Source of the DNA: Owenia fusiformis
Taxonomy: Eukaryota; Annelida; Polychaeta; Sabellida; Oweniidae
NCBI GenBank assembly: GCA_903813345.2
Contig: CAIIXF020000009.1
Span: 36,823,759-36,887,758 of the forward strand
Direction of reading: 5' to 3'
DNA: 64,000 nucleotides
Shown here: positions 1 through 12,600 of the stretch, piece after piece
How the letters are laid out: each line of letters opens with the position of its first letter
Numbering within the stretch: the stretch's first letter is position 1
Made by a program: the position numbers and the translations under genes
Notes under the pieces: generated by a model
The model's input: the letters and a program-made list of their open reading frames with translations, nothing else
Databases searched by the model: none
Told to the model about the DNA's origin: nothing

Positions 1-104
1 CCTTTAAATGATCCTTGAACAAATAAAATAATAACTAGTACTAATGTAATTAAATTCCATATTTGATGAGAAGTAATGAATGTTTTATTAAATTTGTATT
101 TCAG

Positions 105-324
105 GAATGCTGAAGGCATCCTAAAAGTTAAATTTACCCACTTTGTGGCCTCTGGAGAAATGATATGGAAACATACTGATGAGGAGCATAACAAGTACAA
201 TATGACGGGATATGGATTTTTGCCTTATTTCATTGGCCCAACTACTCCCATAAGGGGCACATATTATTTTGGACATGATTTAAAGAAAGTTTGCTCTGAT
301 GTAGTTTGGTATCCACATTCTTGA
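105..324 (+). CDS. terminal exon of an unrecognised plus-strand gene
   Basis: A reading frame enters through the acceptor TTGTATTTCAG and stops with TGA at 322-324. It gives about 72 residues starting NAEGILKVKFTHFVASGEMI and ending DLKKVCSDVVWYPHS, rich in aromatic residues and glycine and with one cysteine. An AATAAA-rich stretch near 529-553 could serve polyadenylation. I do not recognise the family. If the PRKDC gene continues left of the window this exon belongs to another nested gene. The acceptor, the clean stop and the polyadenylation signal favour a real exon. Confidence 0.5.
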
Positions 325-814
325 TTATCATCTATCAGAAAAAAGAAAAAAAAATCTATCTGAAATATGTTTGCTTGTAGAATCAAGAGGCATAAGACAA
401 TAATTTACAAAGTTAACTGATTGATTGATTGGTTGATTGAATGATTGATGTACCTCACACCGATAAAATATTTAGGCCTGTTTTTTCTGTAAATTGTAAG
501 TTAGTAACTATGTTAATGTAAAAGTGCAAATAAATTAAATAAATTGAATAATAAAAAGTTGTAAACAAGAACACAAATGTGTACATGTTGAAGGTGATAT
601 CTGTAGCGGTTTTGGAGAAAACTGCCGGACGTACGTACGTTTGACGTACGGACGGACGCGCCTAGGTTGACAATATAGCCCCATACTATGTTGTGGGGAC
701 ATAATAAAAGGTTCTCCTCGGCAGAGGTCATTTTGCCCTCAGCATCAGTATTTAAATTTGAACCAATTCTATCAACATTTTTAACAACAACAAATGACAG
801 CCATTCTGACAAAT

Positions 815-1340
815 AGCGCCTGTGTTGAAAATTTCTTCATGAGCACAACTCCTTTATTTCTTGGCATCAGCACATAATCAAATGCATCAATTGCTATTTG
901 AGTTATCAAAGATTACGTTTTTATGAGGAGAGTTCACTTGTCTCTTGGCATAAGCATACCATAAACCAAATCCGTATGTTCATGTGAAATCCAGCTGTCA
1001 TCTTACAAATTCCTTCTCAAGCAGAACTTTAGGCATCAGCACATATAATTTAAACCAAATCCGTTCACTGGTATTTGAGTTATCAAAAATAAAGTTATTT
1101 TAAAAAATAGTAGCCATTTTGAAATTCTATGGTCATTTGAAAATCTCTTCTTGAGCAGAGCTACTTTGTCTGTTCCCCAGCAGCAAGTTAAAAAGTTTGA
1201 ACCCAAACTGTCAACAAGATTTTAAATTATTAATGATTACATTTTTTTAAAACTGGAGGCCATTTTGAATCATGTATCCATATTGAGAATTCCTTCTCAA
1301 GCAGAAGTCCTACATGTATACCAATAAAGCATAAACCTAT
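815..1340. repeat. diverged tandem repeat, roughly 150-bp units
   Basis: About four diverged units share CTTCTTGAGCAGAGCT-like, GGCATCAGCA, AACCAAATCCGT, TATTTGAGTTATCAAA and GCCATTTTGAA-like blocks in the same order. One more copy lies at 8960-9110. Confidence 0.6.
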
Positions 1341-1369
1341 TTATGTCCCTTTCAAACTTCGGGTGGGAT

Positions 1370-1745
1370 AATGAACAGTATTTTCTCATTTGACTATCCA
1401 AGATACAGCCATCTTTACCCCATGCAAGATATTGCCATCTTTCATCCCTAAAAATGTCACACGTATAAGTTGAGATTTACTTGTGACATCACTGGTCTAT
1501 AAACATCAACAACATAGCAACAAATACAACGTTGCTAAGAGTACCCAGGCTCATTCTACAAAACTGTGACATCATACACGTATGTATTTTTGACATTATT
1601 GTCATGATGTCATAACAATTGAAAGATGAAGTTCCATTAATCTGAAGCTATTTTTCACCAAGTTTTGTCATAAAAACATGAAAGTATGGCATAATACAGT
1701 CATATAAGAAAAACTTTCTTGTACTCATACCTGTGCAAAATCGTC
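1370..1745 (+). repeat. dispersed repeat, copy 1
   Basis: Blocks such as TTCTCATTTGACT, ATGATGTCATAAC, AAAGATGAAGTTCCATTAAT and CTTGTACTCATACCTGTGCA recur in reverse orientation at 9700-10045. I see no coding capacity. Confidence 0.5.
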
Positions 1746-2523
1746 CATATTTGACTCGAAATCACTTAATTAATACCATTACAATAATGTTTCCTTTTCA
1801 TATCTCATCTCCGAAGAAAACAAGCTGAACAACAAGAGCATGAGTTATCTGTATGGGTGAATGATGTGAGACTTCATATTTGGGTTGAATACAATTTTTC
1901 TTTAAGAAGTGATTGGTACATTGAAGCTTATTATTATTAATATATGGGTGGCATTTAAGGTGATCATTAAATCTAGCATTTCTAAAAAGTATAGTAGATT
2001 TCTGCAGGTTGATTGTTCTTTATTCAACACAGAGCCCAATTTTACACTTCTTCATCTGGAATAATGCATTACCCTAAATAGCCTATTAAAATTGGTTGCA
2101 TCATGCTCTTTTGAAGTAAAAAAATAAGAAAATTTATTGCACAAAAAAGTCCTGCACAAATAAACACCATGACGACATGGAAGATAACAAGAGTTATTAA
2201 TATTCTGTAATAATGAGCCCCTAGATAACCTCTGTAAAATATACCAAACGATGTCAGTATTAAATGGTTATTTAGAGATAACACTTTTTGTTATAAACCC
2301 CTATGTTGATAACAAGATGATTAATATGACCACCAGATTATTAACTTAATGCATACATTATAAGTTGATAAAAATTTATCTAAATATAAGCCTATTAATT
2401 GAAATGTTGCCTAAAATCTAAAGATGTCTATAAACTGCAAATAGGTAATCAATATCTAACAATGACTTGTCAGGTTTTCACTGTTGGTTTAAAAAGGTTG
2501 GACATGATTTCATTCCATAATAT

Positions 2524-3009
2524 CTGAACACCTGGTTAATCCGAAGACCTCCCAATCTGAACACCATTTTTTCGGTCCCATTTTTTCCTCCCATTGAATC
2601 CAATGTTAAAAAACTTGAAATGTGAACACCTCTCAATTCGAACAGTGAACAATCATATTTCCAAAATTAACCTTTCTAATCTGAACACTTTTCATAAAAT
2701 TTCACAGATTTCATACAAGATTGCTCAAATATTGTTATGAAATCCAAATTGGGAAATGAACTTGAATTGTCTTGATTATAATAGGGCTTTCCAGCATGAC
2801 AAGATTCATTTGAATCAAATTTTCAAATTTCTGAAATGCCATAAAGCTATGTGATCAAAAGAACTATAAATATGTACCAAGAATGTGTTCACATTTCTTC
2901 AGAATCCGGAATCTTGCAAAAGCAAAAACCTTGAAATGTGAAACCTACTAATCTGAACTCTTTATTTAAGCCGTCCCAATGGCGTTCAGATTAGACAGGT
3001 TTTACTGTA
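2524..3009. mobile_element. non-autonomous TIR element with CTGTCTAATCTGAAC-type ends
   Basis: The left end ACACCTGGTTAATCCGAA pairs imperfectly with the right end TTCAGATTAGACAGGTTTTA. The interior repeats AATNTGAACACC-like blocks. Solitary matches to the ACAGGTTTTACTG end occur at 57277 and 63127. Confidence 0.5.
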
Positions 3010-3016
3010 TCTCCTA

Positions 3017-3153
3017 ACAAGGGATTAACAGAGGTAACAAACCTGCCATTTGTTTCAAATGGCAAATGTCAACTGCCAAGCTTCAAACACCATCCACAAA
3101 AAAGTTGGGGACTTTTAACAGTATGTCAACACTTCTGGTGGTGACATAAAAAC
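3017..3153. repeat. GTCACCACC/GGTGGTGAC dispersed repeat, copy a
   Basis: Contains CCATTTGTTTCA, ACACCATCCACAAAAAAGTT and ends CTTCTGGTGGTGACATAA. Family members share a start AACAAGGCATTAACATG and a right end GGTGGTGACATAATAA. Confidence 0.6.
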
Positions 3154-3570
3154 TGATAACTCATATCAACTAATACTATTAAGCATCCCCGAAAATGTAT
3201 AAATGAAGCCATCAAATAGTTTGGCTGAAAACAAATGGACAAAACTTTACAGCCAACACTTTTGTATGGAAAATCCAAAATGGCCACCTTGAAATTCAGA
3301 CCGTTGATTTTTCAATCATAACACGCATGAGAAATTTGAAATTGATTCATTTAATGATTTGTTTGAAAACATGCAGACAAGATTCAAGAATACATACCAC
3401 CTGTCTGATTTCAAACTGCACATGTTATTACAGTATCATTTGTTGGATGTTGTTTTCTCCTTGTTATTATTTCCTTTTGTAACTAGATCTAGTCACACCT
3501 CTCATTTCTCATTTTGATACTACATTAAGCAGATTTTAAACAAGGGATGATTATAGCTTATTGCACATAC

Positions 3571-3691
3571 CTGGCAAGTTCAATCCATTTGGCTGTATCA
3601 GCTGAGACCGTCTTGTTTGTTGTTCTTGCTCTCTTTTTTGGTACAGGCTCGGCATCAGTTTGAAGTAGCATCTCCTCCAGTAAGATAATAC
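3571..3691 (-). CDS. PRKDC: PRKDC visible exon 25 (start of FAT region)
   Basis: 121 nt, acceptor TTTTCAG and donor GTATGT. With the split glycine it gives [20 protein letters not shown] and [10 protein letters not shown], matching [20 protein letters not shown] and VLRWVELAK. It restores the phase left by the exon 15 kb away. The following exon (vertebrate LYRSIGEYD) was not found between 1 and 3570 and probably lies beyond the left edge. Confidence 0.92.
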
Positions 3692-6600
3692 CTGAAAATA
3701 TATTAGTAACAATTATGTATAAATGTTAAGATACAATGAAACCAATCAAAATGATACCTGTTTAACATAGTATATAAGATACAATGAAACATCTGTAATG
3801 ACCAATCAATAGATAAAACAAGGCATAAACATGCAAAATGTCACCACCTGCTATTTGTTTCAGACACCAACACTAACCGCTGAACACCATCCACATAAAT
3901 GTCACTTGTGGTGATATAATAAAGTTAGTTTTGGTACTTGGTTAGTAACAATATCCCAAAACATGAAGATAACATTTCAAAAACTTAACAGTAGCATTAA
4001 AGATTTATTTTTGTGATTACTTAGCTTTGGCTTTTGTATTTTTATGTTTTGCTCTGTTTTGCAATCTATATGATCCAAGGCCCTGGATAGTTTGATCCAT
4101 ACAAATGTGATATCAATTCACATTCCAATATGAAATTAAAATGCTACCCTCATGTTCATCAAAGTCTGAATTAAACAGGTAATAAAGAAGATAAACAGCA
4201 CAATAATAAACATTATTTCCAATTCATTCTAGAACCCGCAACTCAATGATTAACAAGTCCCTCCAACCAAAACAGAGTTGATCAAATCAATCATTTTTTG
4301 TTACATATATCATGTACATGTATAACTTCATTTTTAATGAACACTATTAATTCCTAGATGGTCTCATAGTCTCAGGCATTTACAGTACAATGTACAATGA
4401 ACAAAATTACTGATAAGAGAATGTGGTGTCCCAACCAGCACAAGCCAGAGTTCTATATGAATGTATTATACACTGATTAACACATAAACAATAAGTTCAT
4501 CACTCATGCTTTCATGAGTCATGTCTAGTTTTTGTTTTATACCAGGTTTATCAAACACATGTGTGCGAATATTATTGCAAAATATACACGTATGTGTTTG
4601 TAATGTGAAATTGGAAGTCATTTAGACCCTCTTATAGTTCATTAACTTAAATCGAAAGAACATTTTTTGGTAGAGAAGCAGCAAAATTTCATCATTACAA
4701 AAAATGACATTTTTTTCGCAATAATTTCAAATTGTGCCAGAAGACCTTTTTCATTTCTTTAATAAAAAACAAAATGTTACAACTATATTGGGCCAAATTT
4801 CATTTTTACAAGTTTTCCAGTTTCATGGTTTTATTGGTTGGTATAATCTGTAGGAGTATGAATTGTTCTAGATAAGAAATGTTTCCTCTTGTGATAATCT
4901 TTTCGGGCAATACACACAAATTAGAAGGGGGAATAAAATTTATGCATGTTATCATTGTAATCTGATAAAAATATCTTTTCCTGCATATCATTAAACAGAG
5001 AATCATTTTATCAGAAATTCTTAATGATTATGTGTACTTTGCTAATGCTGACGTGTATTTTAGGGAAACGATTATTTAACAACAGGGCCTAGCTAACTCC
5101 AATCGTATGCAATCGAATGCGCTTTTGAACTGTGAGCAATAAGGTAAGAGCATTATCTAATCATTCCAAACATATATTTTTTAGAATTATTAGATTCGAA
5201 TAAAGCAATACTCACAGAAAATTATTTTTCACAAAGCAACAATAAAAAAAACTCCTATAAACAAAAGAAAGGTCTTTTAAAATCTCATAAAACCATGATC
5301 AAAATATGTTTTAGAAATGCAAAACAAATTAAAATATAGCAATAACTTACTGACTATTAAAATGTTATATCCCAAAACTGTAAACTGAGACTGCAGGTCA
5401 ACTGCTCATATTGACCATCCCCTGACCAATCAGAATGAAATATTTCAAGATAATATAGCAAGATGGTTTGACATAGATCTTTGTTTTACCTTAAGAATTA
5501 ATTAACAGATTTTGACAGCCATTATTCTTCATGAAGTTCAAGGAAATCAAAAGATAAATTATTCTGTCAACACTTTTGTCATCATTTGTATGTTCTTGTT
5601 ATTTTGCTACATTATAAAACATAATATCATTGAATAATTCTTTTGAATTTTTTAGCTCAAAATAGAATTCCTCCTCTGTGTATTACGACTAAACAATGAA
5701 TATAATTTTTATTTTAACCTTTATCAGAAATATAATAAAGTATGTCAAAGAGACAGACAAAACATCAGTAAAAGAGCCAATAAAAAAAATGTTAATACTG
5801 TATATAGCACTATAGCAGATAGAGGTAATAAAAATGAACCTGGCGTTATCACATTATGAGGCAGCAGATGCACCAATGAAATTAATTTCGCTCTTTTTTG
5901 TTGATAAATCAGCATTTCTATGAAATTCTGTTGCTTAATATTTGACTGCCACCAGATCTTTAGCTATTAATTGCTGTTTTATCTTCTTTTAATAAGATTT
6001 TAGGATTTGTATATTTCAAAATTATTATCAACAAATATCAAATGACACTGCTGAGTTCTTTGTAAATGTTTTACTTGAAATCTTTTCAAGATATTTTCTT
6101 CTGTCTAATTTCCCAGAATTCTCTAAAAAGGTTTGGCTAAAGTACAAGTTATATGACAATGGAGTATATATATATTTATTCAATTGGAAAGATTTGATGA
6201 ACCATTGAGTAACCATGATGTCTTGGAATCTTGAATTATATATCATGTAATGCAAAGTAGCTCAACCACAACACTACTGCCCTCTTTCTGCCCATTAAGT
6301 ATTAAGGATAAATCATTGGTCTATTATATACATGTGTTATGTAATGCTATAACATCATGACATCTCATGTTAATTTTCAGCTGAACCATGATGTCTTGTA
6401 AGCTGATATTTGTGATGTGTGCGTTGGCCGCTGTCATTCTCCTAAATGATGCAAAAAAGCCATGCAAGGAGAGGTAATACAACACGCAGTGGCAATACCT
6501 TATTTAAAAGCGCTTCAAAAACTAGAGATAATTTTACAATGTTGTTTTATTCGAAATATTTGAAGAATGTGGGTGATGCTATTGCTATTGCCATTAGCCA

Positions 6601-9600
6601 CTTAAGAGGTCCTTCACCCATACATAAGCCTATAAATTTTTTATTAAAAATCCGGCAACCAGTATTTGAGTTATCACCAGGACAGATAGAACGGATGGAC
6701 GGACGGAAGGACAGCTTTTCTATATTTCCCTCAAACTTCGGTCGGTAAGATAATTACTATCATGTAATTAGCTTTATATGTATATTACATATGTACTTAT
6801 TACATACATACATGTATAACTGATGTGTATCACATAATATTTATGCATTTGTTTTAGTAAAGAACTCCCCGATGCTAGCTGTTCCCCAGAGACGGACTGT
6901 GGTCTGGAGAATTTTGTATGCTGCGAAGTAACATACAATGACGATAAACAAAATCCAAAAGAAAAGCATTGTGTCTCCAAAAAGTTTTGCGAAGATGCTT
7001 GCAAAGATGAAGAGGAATTGTAATTGTTATGATAGCAATATGAAATGGAAATAAAAAAAATTAATTTCCAAAAAACATTAAATTGTTTTGTTCATATAAC
7101 ATTTTTCATATTTACAATTTGTAGCGAAACCCTAAAATACATGTATTCTGATTTCAATCTTCATGTTCTTAATGCTAAGTTGTCACATAGAGATTTCTAT
7201 TAAAAGCGCATTCTGACAAAATCATTGAAATAATTTTTTGCCTCAAGTGAGCAAAGTGCATCGTGGTGTTGGTATGATAAAAATGACCAGTATTATACTG
7301 ATTCTAGCCTAATTGGCAGATTGGAGAATTTGGTTAGTCTCCATATGTCATGTCCTGGTTCGATTCCCGAGAGGGTCTGAATTGTGCTTTTCGGTGGTTA
7401 GTTGGCTTAATGCCAAAAATACATCCATTGTTCTGTACTTGTACCAGAAAATGATTTGATACTTGAACCAATCATCAAGTAATTCATGTCACCCATCGAT
7501 CATGAAGTTATTCTTACAGTTAAAGGGTTGAATAGGATTAATTCATCGTAAATTTAAACAAGGCATTAACATGACAAAATGTCACCACCTAGTTGCTCAC
7601 AATAGTATGAGTTCAATCTTAAGCAAGATTTGAATTTCTACAAACCTGTAGATGATTTTGAAAAAATATGGTCAATTTGAAGCAAGTTCAAAAATGCCTT
7701 TTTGACCCTGAATAGGTCATTGAAGGTGAAATCTCAAATCTAAAGCCACTTTGAAGCAAGATGAAAAAGACATTTTTGACCTTGAGAAGGTCATTAAAGC
7801 TCAAATCTTTTTTGACCTTGAGAATATAACTGAAGGTCAAATCTATAGTCAGATTTGAACTTTTGAGAACTTGTAGGTGATTTTGAAAAAAATTGGTCAA
7901 TTTGAAGCAAGTAGAAAAAAAAATCTTTTTGACCTTGAGAAGGTCACTGAAGGTCAAATCTTGAAGTTACGGTCAGATTTGAACTTCTGAAAACTTGTAG
8001 ATGATTTTGAAAAACATTGAAGTTAGTCTTATCGTATTTGTTAAGTTATTGGAAGTTGTAAGAATTTGTTACAGATGCCGATTGCCAACCACCAATCGCC
8101 GTAAAAAAATGGAGTTGGTGGTGACATAAGAACTTCTTACAGTGATGTTACACTGTCAGGTTTATGAAAAACACCGACCACCGACTGGTTACAAATTATG
8201 TGAGAATTGACAAATTCAAAAATACATGTCAAAAAATCCCAATATCAGAACTGATCAAAGACACCTTCATGGCAATTGTGCCTGCTATTAGGTGATAGCG
8301 TCTGTCAATCAGTTTTAGTTTCAAAAACAGCTTGTCTGTGTGTCAGGTTTATTTGAATTTCAGTTGGGAGAGATAAACAATGCCTAATTAAGTGATAAGC
8401 AATGAATGTCATCACAATTCTTAGCAAATCAAAAAGTTCAAAAATCGAAATTGCTACATTTGATTCAAAATTGGTCCAGTTATGATCTACTTGGCAAGAT
8501 AAATAGTTTTTTTTTACCTTGACCTTAACCATAAAATGATCTTAAGATAACATATTTGTTTTTCTACAAAATTTAAATATACCATGCTGAAAAATTTACA
8601 CATCATCAATTTAATAATCATCTTTTGAATGCTAACACATCAGACACTTCTTTGGTTTTTGGTATCATATATTCGAAATGAACATTTATTTAATAACCTC
8701 ATTGGAACAGAATGACATATACACAGGTCTCTCAATATTGTAATTATACAAAGAAAAGTATCTTGTTAATGAAATAAAAAGTTTACTTAATTTTTTTTAT
8801 TATCTATTTGGGGGTTTTTGTTTAAATTTTTCTAATACTTTTCGTTAAATAGCCAAACTTTTCTCTGTATAACTATAATATTGAGAGGTATATTTGCGTG
8901 ACATATTCTGGTCTCTTTTAAAGAGAAAAACAATGTTAAATTCAGTTTGCCATATCGATACCAATCCTTTGAACCAAATCTGTCTCCTGGTATTTATCAA
9001 ATCATAGATCATGTTTTACAAAAAATGGCGGCCATTTTGAAATTCAGCAGTCGTCTTAAAAATCTCTTCTTGAGAAGAGCTCATTTGTCCTTAGGAATCA
9101 GCATGTAAAACAAGCAAACACATGAGGTGTGTATTAATGATTAACTTTCCTGTTATCTCAAAATCTACTTGGAACTATACCATTGGATTACTATGAGAAA
9201 TTCCTCAGAGAAAATTCTTGGGATCAAGGAAGGGGTACCACTTACACAATTTGAGAAATTATTGGCATACATGAAACCTATTTAAAACAGCTATAATATT
9301 GTTCAAAAGCGATTGTAATAATGATTCCCAGCCCTCTGAAGTTTGAAAAATAACAATACCTGGGTGTTAATCCATAGATAATCCTTGAAAATGAGAAATA
9401 TCTTTAGGATTATATGGTACAATCTAATAGTCAATAAAATGTTTCAAAGTATATTGATATTTTTTAGATGAAAAACACAAGCAAAATGCATGAAAAAGCT
9501 CCCCAGATTCATTCAACAAACAACTCGCGTCCTTTGGATGTTTGCAATAAAATTTGAACCTTATCTGACTGAGGGTTGTTTACGATCATGGTGATATGAA

Positions 9601-12600
9601 TTTAATTGCAGAAAGTAATTTATTTATTTATTGGTAGCTATACAATTAGGCTGCAATGGCAAGTATAAATGCATTTGCAATAAACAAAAAGATATGATAG
9701 AAGTTCTTGTATGAGTACCTGTGCAAGATCGTCAATTCTTGATGAGCTATGATAACTTTTCTTTATCGAGTCAAACAAACAAACAAACTTTATCAAAGCA
9801 AGTCAAGAATGGAGGATATATGCAGAAGTACAAGACAGTTTTTCTCATTTGACTCTGTATTATGCCATAATTTCACCTTTTTATGATAAAACTGAGTGAA
9901 ACATATAGCTTCAAATTAATGAAACTTCATCTTTCAACTGTAATGACCTCATACCAATATTGTAGAAAATACAGGGATATGCATGGCAACAAAACTCCAT
10001 TGTTATGATGTCACAGCTTACTTTTGTAGAATGAGCACGGATAATCATATTGCAACAGTGTTATCCTAAACATTCTCTCAACGTCACTTCTTAAAAGAGA
10101 GCTTCGACTTGACTCTCAATTTACAATAAATCAGAGTTAGTCGTTGAAATACGGATGACTTTCTCTATGGTCATTTCCTCCGACATCACCGCATGTTGAT
10201 AATTAGCACACATTTAGCACATGTTCATTCCACTTCGCTGACTGGTTGAGAAAGGGTCAGCGATATGATATAATTTATCACCCAGGCTGTCACAGGCATC
10301 AATCTTTTGAGCGGGGCTGCTAAACTGTAATATAGTCTATACTAGGCAGAGGGTAGTTGCGCGCAGGGTACAACGGTATATCCGTTGTTTATACCAGTAA
10401 GTGATCTCACAAGTAAATCTCATCTTGCAAGTGTGACTTCTTAGGATTAAAGATAGCAATGGGTGAAGATGTCTGTATCTTTGTGAGTCATATGAGAAAA
10501 ACATGTACATGATAGGTATATGTTATTTTTCATTTATTACATCTAGCAAACAAATACTTGAAAATTGGCCAGGTGGTTAATTTAGCATCAGGCAACAAAT
10601 GCGAGTGCCATATTGGAAGTGAGAACAAAATTGATGCATGTTATCATTGTATCTTTTTCTGCAAATTAAAATGCCATCTGATAAAACATATTATTTCCTG
10701 CTTATTATTAAATTGAGAGAATACTTTATTTCAGAGATTCTGAATGCTTACGTGTATTTTTCTGAAATAACTTTAAAGCTGACGTGTATTTTAGGGAAAA
10801 GGTTATTTAAAGACGGGGCTAAGTTAACTCCAATAGTATGCAATCGAATGCGCTTTTGAGCTGAGATTAATAAGGTAAGAACAGTATTTAAACTTTCCAG
10901 ACATATTTTTTTTAGAATTATTGGATTAAAATAAAACAAATTATTTATCACAAATAAGTAGTTTTATTTCTTATAGAATGGATTTATTTTTCCAGACAAG
11001 CGTAAATATAAGAAATGTGTTGACTGTTGATTTTTGATATAACACTGAAAAATGTCATGTACTAATAAAAGCAACACAATTCAATTAAAAAATTTGTAAA
11101 CTAAGTGTGCATTTCTAATGTCCCAAATATCAGAACGGAGGGTAAAATAATGATTGCCCAATTAATTTTTTGCCTCATGCTGTTTATTTTTTATCTCATC
11201 TATCAGAAATATTGTCATCTTGAGTCATACTCTTATATATATATTATGTCAAAGAGACTGAGACAATACCTATAAGAGTAAATAAAATAAGTCACCATAA
11301 CAATGTCGCCACAAGTGGTGGTGACATAATAATAAACTACATTTATGAAAATGAAACTGCCGTGTTCTTTGTGAATTTTTACTAGAAATCGTTTCCCTAA
11401 TATTTCATTCTGTCTAATTTCCTTGAATTCTCCTGAAAAGAGGCTGAATTTCATCCAGTTGTTATGAATAAGTTTGTATGTCATGTAATGTAATGTAGCT
11501 CAACAACATTACTGGCTTTTTTGTTGTTCTGTATTAAACCAATGCCATGATAATACTGATGTTTATTTTATTATATGATGTCATGATTATTTTCAGCTGA
11601 ACCATAATGTCTTGTAAGCTGATATTTGTGATGTGTGCGTTGGCTGCTGTCATTCTTGTAAATGATGCATTTAAGGCATGCAAGGAGAGGTAATAAAATA
11701 TACACTGTACAGTAGGGTTACCTTACTTAAAGGGACAACCTGGGGACAACAAAAACTAGAGTAGAGTAATCTGAAAAATCTGATAATTTTAAAAAATCTG
11801 ATAATTTTACAATGTTTTGTCCTCACAACATTCTGTACCTGTTGATAAACACAATATATTAACCCTCGGTCCCTACAGACCTCTGGATAGATATATTGTA
11901 TTCCCTCAGATATAACCTGTATCAAAAAACTCCCATCTGAAATATGAATGAAGTCATATTTCTCGCCATAGTGACAACTGGTGTATAACATACCTTTATT
12001 CCCATTGCTACTTATGATCAAACGAAGTCAATTATCTCTACCTAATGACTTCCATACAAATGCTTTGCTAGGTAATGTTATATCACATACATATTATATC
12101 GATCGATGTGTATCAGTGTATTAAATTATATTCATACAATGTCATTTGTTTTAGTAAAGCACTTCCCGCTGCTAGCTGTCCCGGAGATGACAAGTGTGAT
12201 ATGGAGAATTTTGTGTGCTGCGAGATAACAAATAATAATGACAGCATAGAAAAGAATTGTGCGTCAGCAAAGTTTTGTGAAAATGCTTGCAAAGATGATG
12301 GAGTGAATGTTTGATCACGTAAACTGATAAGTCATAATAATTATGATGGCAATACAAAATGGAAATAAAATTTTAATTTCCTTAAAAATTAAACATATAA
12401 TTGTTTTCTCCACATTTTTCTTACTAACAAGCAATTAACAAATCATCTCCAAACAAGTTGCAATGGTACATATTTGTACCAGGAAAATGTCAAACTTTAG
12501 TTGCAGTGAGGCACTGCTGGATAATGGTTTGATATTTGAACCAATTGTCCAGTAAATCATGTCATCCATTGATCATGAAGTTATTCTTACAGTTACAGGG

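Larger units (their letters stand above)
325..2500. other. gene-free intronic DNA with repeats
   Basis: Short (TTGA/TTGG)n runs occur at 418-450 and an ACGT/GGAC-rich stretch at 625-660. Degenerate tandem repeats follow at 815-1340, and 1370-1745 is a dispersed repeat present inverted at 9700-10045. No exon signal on either strand convinced me. Confidence 0.5.
4905..7560 (+). repeat. segmental duplication, copy 1 (peptide gene block)
   Basis: Homology with 10610-12600 runs through promoter-proximal sequence, all three exons and the 3' flank. Copy 1 carries a SINE-like insertion near 7150-7430 and, after it, a single satellite-like unit (7430-7555). Confidence 0.75.
10610..12600 (+). repeat. 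segmental duplication, copy 2 (peptide gene block)
   Basis: Homologous to 4905-7560 across the promoter region, exons and 3' flank, so the two peptide genes are a tandem duplication with units about 5.2-5.7 kb apart. The introns differ by small insertions. Confidence 0.75.

Noticed and set aside
1-3570. Further PRKDC FAT or kinase exons to the left of exon 25
   Set aside because: I looked for LYRSIGEYD-like and kinase motifs on the minus strand with flanking splice signals and found none.
6446-6748. A 100-codon plus-strand frame starting inside the first coding exon of peptide gene 1
   Set aside because: It reads through the splice donor in another frame and consists mostly of intron. The spliced peptide model is conserved in the paralogue.
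7308-7380. Possible tRNA gene near peptide gene 1
   Set aside because: A box B is present but the acceptor stem does not pair, and the stretch is absent from the duplicated block.
11671-12021. A 116-codon minus-strand frame in the intron of peptide gene 2
   Set aside because: It has no counterpart in the intron of peptide gene 1, no motif, and an AT-rich composition like the surrounding intron.
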